From the NCBI GenBank assembly GCA_023245385.1, contig JAHFKM010000025.1, forward strand, positions 1 to 10,435: 10,435 bases of DNA, written 5' to 3'. Both the position numbers and the translations under genes were made by a program. Source of the DNA: an archaeon. GTDB taxonomy: Archaea; Nanobdellota; Nanobdellia; SCGC-AAA011-G17; GW2011-AR18. The notes under the pieces are model-generated. The model was given only the letters and a program-made list of their open reading frames with translations, was not told the origin of the DNA and did not search any database. Below, piece after piece: positions 5,727 through 10,435 of this stretch. Within the stretch, counting starts at the first letter, position 1, and every line of letters starts with the position of its first letter.

Positions 5727-5924
5727 TTAGGCTTTTTTAAATTTGGCGACGGTTTCAAGAAGGTCAACATGTCCCATGAATAAGGCGCGGCAGCAGTATC
5801 GTTCTAGACCGAGTTCATCCATGATTTTTTTTCTTTCTTCTCCTTTAGAGACTCGTTCTTTAAAATCTTCCCAGAGGTGAGCGACAGGTTTACCACATGA
5901 AAAGCAGGTGATTGGAATGATAAT
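5727..5924 (-). CDS. rpoN: DNA-directed RNA polymerase subunit N (Rpb10), ATT start
   Basis: The 65-aa product reads MIIPITCFSCGKPVAHLW at the start and has LGLERYCCRALFMGHVDLLE near the end, a full match in plan to archaeal RpoN/eukaryotic Rpb10 (for example MIVPVRCFSCGK..., LGLKRYCCRR). It is a zinc-binding structural subunit of RNA polymerase; the ligands are Cys7, Cys10 and the adjacent Cys44 and Cys45. The Arg-Arg after CC is Arg-Ala here. No ATG, GTG or TTG occurs in frame between the upstream stop (TGA at 5958-5960) and Met35, yet the conserved N-terminus aligns exactly with ATT at 5922-5924, 9 nt after a perfect AGGAGG. The start is therefore read as ATT. It heads an operon with the ThiI-like and ubiquitin-like genes. 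A sequencing error at the start codon cannot be excluded. Confidence 0.93.
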   Translation of the reverse strand: MIIPITCFSCGKPVAHLWEDFKERVSKGEERKKIMDELGLERYCCRALFMGHVDLLETVAKFKKA

Positions 5925-5925
5925 A

Positions 5926-5961
5926 TTAATCAGCCTCCTGATAAAATAATGTTGGATTCAT
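5926..5961 (-). CDS. 11-codon leader ORF upstream of rpoN
   Basis: The short frame encodes MNPTLFYQEAD and ends with TAA one base before the ATT start of rpoN. The AGGAGG of rpoN lies inside it. The TATA box at 5985-5994 places the mRNA start about 2-4 nt before this ATG, so the leader would be translated as a leaderless ORF and rpoN by re-initiation or by the internal Shine-Dalgarno. Such a layout could couple or limit rpoN translation. It may also be chance; the evidence is position only, and the peptide has no known motif. Confidence 0.35.
   Translation of the reverse strand: MNPTLFYQEAD
5934..5939 (-). promoter_or_regulatory. Perfect Shine-Dalgarno of rpoN
   Basis: AGGAGG on the minus strand is complementary to the CCUCCU core of the 16S rRNA tail. 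It stands 9 nt before the ATT taken as start of rpoN and identifies that codon. It lies within the leader ORF, over its codons CAG GAG GCT. Confidence 0.75.
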
Positions 5962-5984
5962 AGTAAAGAATGTGATCGCCGGAT

Positions 5985-5994
5985 AATATTTAAA
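5985..5994 (-). promoter_or_regulatory. TATA box of the rpoN operon
   Basis: TTTAAATATT ends 23 nt before the ATG of the leader ORF, so the transcript should begin almost at that ATG and about 40 nt ahead of rpoN. The stretch from here to 6041 contains no other gene. Confidence 0.5.
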
Positions 5995-6041
5995 GCTTTC
6001 TAGAGTTTTTTCACGGAAGGAATCTAGGAAAAAGTTAAGCC

Positions 6042-6887
6042 CTAAATATTTTTGTGAACTAGTTTTCTGTAGTTGTAGCGTGCGAAAACGATGATGGCGT
6101 AGGTTTCAAGACCGAAACCTAAATATCCAAGGTAGCCGAGTAAGGGCATTTCAAAAATTTTTAACCAGTTGAAGTAGGGAATTGTATAAGTCCATTTTCG
6201 TAGAGCCCAGTAATTCCAAAATTCCCAGAAAAATCCGCAGATTAAAGATGCGAAAGCAAAAGTTAAGGGGATTTTCAAGTGGCGATCTTTCAAATGCTGA
6301 ATGATTGAGGGTTGTTTGTTTAAGTAATTGATTGGATCAAGGAAGAAGAAAAAGCAAACCCAGACTAGAGGGAAGAAGAATGCAGGATACATTAAGGGAA
6401 GTAAGAGTGAAAGCAATCCGAGAATGAGGAGAATGAAAAGTAAATTTTTAGTGATGGTATGTTTGTGTTTGAAGCTGATGTGGTCGAACCAGTGGAGGGT
6501 GAGAATTAATTCTGCTGTTTCAAAGAGGGCTGGTATGACTGTTGCGAAGGAGAGATATTTAGAAAAAATTTGTTGGAAGTCTTTCCAGTTTTTAATGGAG
6601 AATTGATAGAGTTTATCGAGGGTATAATGCCAGTTCCCTGTAAAGTAATTGATAAATTCAAAGATCCACCATGTTGCTAAGGATAGGAAGATAAGGAAGA
6701 TTAATCGTTTTGGATGGTTTGAGAGTAAGGAATTTCCTTTGAGTTTGTAAATAGTTGCGTCTAAGAATAAGATGTATCCTGTCCAGATGAGAGGGAAGTA
6801 CCAGTAGGCGAATGGTTCTATTTTGAAATAGAAATTTAGTTCTGTTAGAAGAATTAAGAGTAATCCTAAGATTCCATAGGTTTTCAT
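6042..6887 (-). CDS. Integral membrane protein with internal duplication
   Basis: The product (281 aa) is very hydrophobic, with about eight predicted membrane segments and no signal peptide beyond the first one. It is built of two similar halves: YFPLIWTGYILFLDATIY at 30-47 matches FFPLVWVCFFFFLDPINY at 171-188, WWIFEFINY at 73-81 matches GFFWEFWNY at 218-226, and ALFETAELI at 120-128 matches GFGLETYAI at 257-265. The repeated acidic residues (Asp43/Asp184, Glu77/Glu222, Glu123/Glu261) and the Asn80/Asn225 pair within membrane spans suggest a functional site made by both halves. I do not recognise a named family, so transport or lipid-linked enzymology are only guesses. Its ATG overlaps the gatE stop by 4 bp (ATGA), so the two are translationally coupled, though no functional link is obvious. 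Confidence 0.8.
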   Translation of the reverse strand: MKTYGILGLLLILLTELNFYFKIEPFAYWYFPLIWTGYILFLDATIYKLKGNSLLSNHPKRLIFLIFLSLATWWIFEFINYFTGNWHYTLDKLYQFSIKNWKDFQQIFSKYLSFATVIPALFETAELILTLHWFDHISFKHKHTITKNLLFILLILGLLSLLLPLMYPAFFFPLVWVCFFFFLDPINYLNKQPSIIQHLKDRHLKIPLTFAFASLICGFFWEFWNYWALRKWTYTIPYFNWLKIFEMPLLGYLGYLGFGLETYAIIVFARYNYRKLVHKNI

Positions 6888-8716
6888 TGGTGTTTTTTGA
6901 TGAGTTCTATGATTTTTTTAGAATCACATTTTCCTTTGTAAATTTTCATTGCTTCTCCCATGAGTGCGTTGAAAGGAGCGTTTTTATTTTTGTTTAAAAT
7001 GTTTTTAATACCTTCTTCAAGTTCTTTGTCTGAGATTTTTTCGTATTTTTTTAAGTCTATTTTTTCGGTTTGAAGAAGTTCTATAAGCACATCAATAATT
7101 GTTTCTTTCTGAATCTTGTTTGTTGAGAGTAATTCTAGAACTGTTTCAAAATCTTTTTCTTTTAGGAGGGAGCTATCTAGGTTGAAGCGGGTTTTGATTT
7201 CTTTTGGTTTTTCTAAGAGAAGTGTTGTTATAAAATGAGGAGGTATTTTTTTGTATTTTTTAAAATAATTTTCTAGTTCTAGTCCTTCTTTAAGTGCTTC
7301 TTGAACGAGGTCAGGATTGAGATCGTATTCTTGAGCTAGTCGTTCTATTTTTTCAGCTAAGAGTTCGGGAAGTTCAAGAGTTTGTAAAAGTTTTTTTGTA
7401 ATTTTTATTGGGTATAAGTCTGATTCTGGGTACATTCTTCCTGCGCCAGGTAAGGGTCTTGCGAAGGAGCTGGTGGCGTTAAGGTGATTTGGTACGCGTG
7501 TTTCTTTTGGTATTCCTGTTAAACAATATTTTGCTCGTTCTAAGACAGCGTTGATTGCTTTTGTTTCTTTTTCTGTGATAATGAGTACTAAGTCTTCTGG
7601 TTTGCTTGAAAGTTTTTTACAGGTAGTATCAAATTCTGGTACTAATCCGTATTTGGTAAGGTCTTCGTCTGTGTGGATCATGCCTTTGGTTCCATAGGCC
7701 ATTGCGTATTCTGCGAGTTCTTTTCCTAATGTTTTTCCTGGACAGACTTCTTTTTTTAAAAGTCCTGCGAATTTTGGTAGTTTTAAAGCGAATACTTTTC
7801 CTTCCTGGTTGGTTTGTGAAGAAATTATTTTAGAGTTTGAGTGTTTGAAAATGTCTGTAACCTCTAAGGGGTGTTCGTTGATTGTTGTGAGTCCTCTTTT
7901 TTTTAATTCTTCTTTGAGTTCAAGTAAGTTTTTTTGTCTAAGGACTTCATTTTGAATTAAGAGTGGAAGTGTTTTCAAATCTTGCCATCCTTTGACTTCG
8001 ATTCTTTCTCCGTCTTTGATGCTGACGTTGATGTCTTGTCTGATACTTCCAAGTCCGCGTTTGACGCCGGTGAAGCTTCTGAAGATCATGCCTAGGTGTT
8101 TGGCTACTTCGAGTGCGTGTTCTGGATCTTTGATGGTGGCGTCTGTGCTGACTTCCCAGAGCGGGATTCCGAGTCTGGAGAGGGAGTAGTGTGTTATTTT
8201 GTCTTCGCGTTTCAAAACTTTGCAGGAGTCTTCTTCTAAGTTGAGTTGAGTTATTTTTACTTTACCTTTGTTTGTTTCTAGAAAAGAGTCTTTGCTTTCT
8301 AGTCCTGCGAGCATTGTTCTTTGGAATCCTGAGCATGCTGATCCGTCTGTGACGATTTTTCTCATGACAAAGAGTGTGTCTGGGATTTCGAGTTTGAGAA
8401 GTGTGGCTAATGCGAGTGTTTCTTGTAAGTGTTCTTCGTTGATTGGGTGGGGTGGTTCTTCATCTGATTCAACTAAGCATGCTTCGTGTTCGTATCCTGT
8501 GTATTGGAATTCTTTGTCTCTGAGTTGTTCGAATGCTGCTGCTGCGTCTACTGTTCCGAGTTCTCCGGCTGTTGCGCGTAGTTTTCTTTTTATTTCGAAG
8601 AGGTGTTTTTTTTCAGAAAGATCTGTTGAGCAGTTGCAGAAGAGTTTTTTCCCAGCTCTTTGTTGATGGAGCTCGAGGCCGCACATAAATCCGAGTTCTT
8701 GGTAAGGTAAGTTCAT
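6884..8716 (-). CDS. gatE: Glu-tRNA(Gln) amidotransferase subunit E
   Basis: The product (610 aa) is GatE of the archaeal GatDE complex, which converts Glu-tRNA(Gln) to Gln-tRNA(Gln) with ammonia from GatD. It opens with GLELHQQ at 13-19, the GatB/GatE cradle signature, and carries GSACSGFQRT at 125-134 (the kinase-like G.....GFQRT block) and PGAGRMYPESDL near 430. The middle (about 270-390) corresponds to the AspRS-like insertion unique to GatE. The last ~170 residues are the helical and YqeY-like tail that holds tRNA, ending with NALMGEAMKIYKGK. Length is close to the usual 620-630. GatE occurs only in Archaea, so this is the best domain marker in the window. A TATA box 23 nt upstream of the ATG suggests its own leaderless transcript, although the ASCH gene lies only 36 bp upstream. 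GatD is not in the window. Confidence 0.97.
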   Translation of the reverse strand: MNLPYQELGFMCGLELHQQRAGKKLFCNCSTDLSEKKHLFEIKRKLRATAGELGTVDAAAAFEQLRDKEFQYTGYEHEACLVESDEEPPHPINEEHLQETLALATLLKLEIPDTLFVMRKIVTDGSACSGFQRTMLAGLESKDSFLETNKGKVKITQLNLEEDSCKVLKREDKITHYSLSRLGIPLWEVSTDATIKDPEHALEVAKHLGMIFRSFTGVKRGLGSIRQDINVSIKDGERIEVKGWQDLKTLPLLIQNEVLRQKNLLELKEELKKRGLTTINEHPLEVTDIFKHSNSKIISSQTNQEGKVFALKLPKFAGLLKKEVCPGKTLGKELAEYAMAYGTKGMIHTDEDLTKYGLVPEFDTTCKKLSSKPEDLVLIITEKETKAINAVLERAKYCLTGIPKETRVPNHLNATSSFARPLPGAGRMYPESDLYPIKITKKLLQTLELPELLAEKIERLAQEYDLNPDLVQEALKEGLELENYFKKYKKIPPHFITTLLLEKPKEIKTRFNLDSSLLKEKDFETVLELLSTNKIQKETIIDVLIELLQTEKIDLKKYEKISDKELEEGIKNILNKNKNAPFNALMGEAMKIYKGKCDSKKIIELIKKHQ

Positions 8717-8739
8717 AAGTGTAGCAGGCTTGAAGGGAG

Positions 8740-8747
8740 TATAAAAA
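8740..8747 (-). promoter_or_regulatory. TATA box of gatE
   Basis: TTTTTATA on the minus strand ends 23 nt before the gatE ATG. It lies in the 36-bp gap after the ASCH gene, so gatE may be transcribed independently as well as by read-through. Confidence 0.5.
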
Positions 8748-8752
8748 TGTTT

Positions 8753-9190
8753 TTAGTTTTTTATTTTAATATTTTCAATACTTTTGATAGTAATCCAAGC
8801 TGCCATATTTCCAAATCCTTTTTTGTTTATTTCAAAAGGTTCAATTTTCTTAGGATCTTTTATGAAAATTAAAATGCAGTAGTGTTTGTTTTTGAATTGT
8901 TCTGAAAATGTTTTTATTTTATCTGCAGGTATTCCAATGGGTAAATGGTAATTTTTTAGGATTTCTTCTACTTTTTCTTGAGTGAGGGAGGAATATTGAA
9001 TAACTTGTTTAACTTTTGCTTTGATAGTGATTGGTTCTCCAGAATTTTTGAAGTAAACTGTTTCTCCAGCGTATATTTTTCCCCAAGGTGGTGCTTTGTT
9101 TTTGTACCAGCGTGATTCAATCGTTTTCTCTCCTGAAAGAATTTTATCTGAAAGTTTCCAGGATTTTTTCATGATAGCAAGGTGTTCCAT
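8753..9190 (-). CDS. ASCH-domain protein
   Basis: The product (145 aa) has the ASCH hallmark ILSGEKTIESRWYK at 17-30, where the G-K-K/T-IE-R pattern marks the first strand-turn of this PUA-related fold, followed by PPWGKIYAGETVYFKNSG at 34-51 and an A-x-V strand (KAKVKQVIQY). The second part ends in NMAAWITIKSIENIKI. ASCH domains resemble PUA domains and are thought to bind RNA; bacterial YqfB is an ASCH enzyme that hydrolyses N4-acetylcytidine. Which applies here is unknown. The ATG at 9190 is used; another at residue 7 is possible. A TATA box lies 29 nt upstream. It precedes gatE by 36 bp on the same strand, consistent with a translation or RNA setting. Confidence 0.85.
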   Translation of the reverse strand: MEHLAIMKKSWKLSDKILSGEKTIESRWYKNKAPPWGKIYAGETVYFKNSGEPITIKAKVKQVIQYSSLTQEKVEEILKNYHLPIGIPADKIKTFSEQFKNKHYCILIFIKDPKKIEPFEINKKGFGNMAAWITIKSIENIKIKN

Positions 9191-9219
9191 TTTCTTATGC
9201 TTGCTTGCAGGGAAATAAG

Positions 9220-9226
9220 TTATAAA
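9220..9226 (-). promoter_or_regulatory. TATA-like box of the ASCH gene
   Basis: TTTATAA on the minus strand lies 29 nt before the ATG, giving a predicted leader of only a few nt. It is back-to-back with the box serving the rightward 109-aa gene, within an 82-bp divergent gap. Confidence 0.45.
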
Positions 9227-9242
9227 TCTTTGGAATTAAAAG

Positions 9243-9250
9243 TTTATATA
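9243..9250 (+). promoter_or_regulatory. TATA box of the 109-aa/lipoate ligase pair
   Basis: TTTATATA ends 22 nt before the ATG at 9273, the leaderless spacing seen at other genes here. Confidence 0.55.
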
Positions 9251-9272
9251 GAAGTGTTCTCAGCTAAATGTT

Positions 9273-9602
9273 ATGGATATCATTGAAGTGAATCAGATTT
9301 GTGAGGCTGCGGGTTATCTTGCTGTTGATCGTGCGCATTTTTTTTATCGGATTTTTAAGGAGGAGAAAGCAAGGGACAATCATGTGTTTTTTGTGAAGGA
9401 GAGAAAGTTATTTTTCAACGTTCTTTTAGTTGAGCATCCTTTTGACAGTGAAAAGATAAAGTTGTTTGAAATTCCATTGAAAGAGATTGAAGAGGCGAAG
9501 AAAAATAAATTAGTCTTGCCATTATATCTTCCTCCGGATAAGGGGTACTTGCCGAATCATGAGGGTGAGGAAGCATTGACGGTAGTATCTTCTGAACAAT
9601 GA
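9273..9602 (+). CDS. Hypothetical protein (109 aa) coupled to lipoate ligase
   Basis: No family is recognised. The protein looks soluble and mixed alpha/beta: an N-terminal helix (EVNQICEAAGYLAVDRAHFFYRIF in part), a strand pair around HVFFVKERKLFFNVLLVEH, a helix KEIEEAKKNK and a C-terminal tail. There are no cysteine pairs or nucleotide-binding motifs. Its TGA overlaps the ATG of the ligase gene by four bases (ATGA), which means tight translational coupling, so the two proteins probably work on the same process. A leaderless ATG after a TATA box supports the start. One idea, unproven, is an accessory or target-related subunit of the ligase. Confidence 0.7.
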   Translation: MDIIEVNQICEAAGYLAVDRAHFFYRIFKEEKARDNHVFFVKERKLFFNVLLVEHPFDSEKIKLFEIPLKEIEEAKKNKLVLPLYLPPDKGYLPNHEGEEALTVVSSEQ

Positions 9603-10360
9603 TCTGGCGTTTGATTGAGTTAGAAAAGAGTGATGCTTTTACAAATATGGCGATTGATGAAGCATTGACGTTTTCGGTTGGAAAAAAGAAGAGTCCTCCG
9701 ACAATAAGATTTTATCAGTGGAGTCCGGCCGCGGTTTCTTTGGGGTATTTTCAAAAAGCTTCAGATGTTAATGTGAAATTTTGTGAAGAGCAGAAGATTG
9801 ATTGTGTCCGTCGTCTTACTGGGGGAAGCGCGGTCTTGCATGAGTCGAGTGATTTGACGTATAGTGTGATTGCTCCTCAGGATTTTTTCCCGAAGGATCT
9901 TTTAGAATCTTACAAAGAGATTTGTTCGTGGATGCTCTTGGCTTTAAAGAATCTTGGCATTAATGCGGTCTTGGAGAAGAATGATCTTCGTGTGGCTGGA
10001 AGAAAGATTTCTGGGAATGCGCAGGCGAGAGTGAATGGAGTTTTGTTGCAGCATGGAACCTTAATCTTTGAATTTGATTGTGAGAGAACGATGAAGGTGT
10101 TGAATTTGAGAGGTAAGGAAGAGCTGGTGAAAAAAGAAATTACGAGCGTGTTTGAGGAGGGAAACCTAAAGTTCGGTGAGGTTTATGAGGAGGTGAAAGT
10201 TTCGTTCATGAAAGGAAAAAGGTTCAAGCTTGGAACTCTGTCTGGTGAAGAAAAGTTGTTGGTTAAAAAGTTAGTTGAGGAAAAGTACAGAACGAGCGCG
10301 TGGAATGGGAGTATAGAAGGGAAAGAGCGCGGTCCGTGTTATCTTCGTTTGAACAGGTAA
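9599..10360 (+). CDS. Lipoate-protein ligase A family protein
   Basis: The product (253 aa) belongs to the LplA/LipM/biotin-ligase fold and should attach lipoate (or octanoate) to a lysine of an acceptor such as GcvH or an E2 subunit. Seen in order: IRFYQWSPAAVSLGYFQ at 36-52, the lipoyl-adenylate loop RRLTGGSAVLHE at 71-82, NDLRVAGRKISGNAQAR at 128-144 with the conserved Lys136 that binds the adenylate, QHGTLIFEFD at 151-160, and the EEKYRTSAWN near the end. The second motif is RRxTGGS where GGG or GGR is usual. There is no cysteine in the LipM/LipL catalytic position, and the NDL motif is that of ligases, so a ligase is favoured over an octanoyltransferase. It lacks the separate C-terminal domain of E. 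coli LplA, which some archaea supply as LplB. No lipoylated acceptor gene is seen in the window. Confidence 0.88.
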   Translation: MIWRLIELEKSDAFTNMAIDEALTFSVGKKKSPPTIRFYQWSPAAVSLGYFQKASDVNVKFCEEQKIDCVRRLTGGSAVLHESSDLTYSVIAPQDFFPKDLLESYKEICSWMLLALKNLGINAVLEKNDLRVAGRKISGNAQARVNGVLLQHGTLIFEFDCERTMKVLNLRGKEELVKKEITSVFEEGNLKFGEVYEEVKVSFMKGKRFKLGTLSGEEKLLVKKLVEEKYRTSAWNGSIEGKERGPCYLRLNR

Positions 10361-10391
10361 TTTTATTAATTATGTTTATTTTGTAAAGGTG

Positions 10392-10435
10392 ATGAGAATC
10401 GTGCATAAGGTTGCTGCGGTCTGTGTGAAGGATGA
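10392..10435 (+). CDS. Start of a gene running off the window (Nudix-like?)
   Basis: The first codons read MRIVHKVAAVCVKD and stay open to the edge. The VHKVAAVxVKD pattern is like the first strand of Nudix hydrolases, but 14 residues are too few to be sure. The start is uncertain: GTG (10389), ATG (10392) or GTG (10401) are all in frame, the last standing 8 nt after AGGTGA. It follows the ligase by about 30 bp on the same strand. Confidence 0.4.
   Translation, partial: MRIVHKVAAVCVKD

Noticed and set aside
5705..5770. N-terminal extension of the ThiI-like protein from the ATG at 5770
   Set aside because: These codons reread the end of rpoN in another frame, and PP-loop proteins of this type begin just before the SGGxDS loop, as with the ATG at 5704.
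5922..5961. Programmed +1 frameshift joining the leader ORF to rpoN, as in prfB
   Set aside because: AGGAGG lies close before a stop codon as in prfB, but the codon before the stop is GAT, which would have to re-pair on ATT; no slippery sequence supports this, and the RpoN N-terminus needs no extension.
8268..8666. 132-aa open frame on the plus strand
   Set aside because: Antisense shadow of gatE with a Ser-rich product and no recognisable domain.

Overview
The window reads as a fragment of an archaeal genome, AT-rich and tightly packed. The archaeal markers are GatE (the Archaea-specific tRNA-dependent amidotransferase subunit), the RNA polymerase subunit RpoN/Rpb10, a DacZ-type diadenylate cyclase, an Ncs6/TtuA tRNA thiolase with a SAMP2-like ubiquitin-fold partner, a tRNA gene without encoded CCA, and TATA boxes 21-23 nt before many start codons, the spacing expected for leaderless archaeal mRNAs. 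Short genes and reduced versions of proteins (stand-alone ThiI catalytic domain, 166-aa methyltransferase, half-size SWIB-like protein) suggest a DPANN-type lineage (Woesearchaeota/Pacearchaeota-like). That placement is inference only.

Layout. At 1-1344 (+) the tail of a PIG-L deacetylase overlaps a bacterial/eukaryotic-style queuine-type tRNA-guanine transglycosylase. At 1356-1430 (-) lies tRNA-Arg(CCT). DacZ (-) and a small hypothetical gene (+) diverge from a shared promoter region around 2330-2430. At 2618-3456 (-) a zinc-ribbon protein and a methyltransferase form a pair. At 3544-4464 (-) is Ncs6/TtuA, and at 4636-4791 (-) a 51-aa SWIB-like protein missed by length cut-offs. At 4888-5961 (-) an operon runs rpoN, then a ThiI-like sulfurtransferase, then a GG-tailed ubiquitin-like protein, headed by an 11-codon leader ORF. 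At 6042-9190 (-) come an ASCH protein, GatE and a duplicated membrane protein. At 9273-10435 (+) a 109-aa unknown protein is coupled to a lipoate-protein ligase, followed by the start of another gene.

The common theme is tRNA and translation: base exchange at tRNA guanines (Tgt), tRNA thiolation (Ncs6/TtuA, ThiI-like, ubiquitin-like sulfur carrier), Gln-tRNA formation (GatE), an ASCH protein with possible RNA role, and a tRNA gene. No mobile element, CRISPR array, integrase or defence cassette is visible, so this is mostly a housekeeping region.

The most unusual points are: rpoN has no ATG, GTG or TTG start and appears to begin with ATT behind a perfect AGGAGG, one base after a tiny leader ORF ends; the transglycosylase is of the queuine/preQ1 type and carries Val where bacterial enzymes have Cys158; and a 51-aa protein looks like half a SWIB domain.
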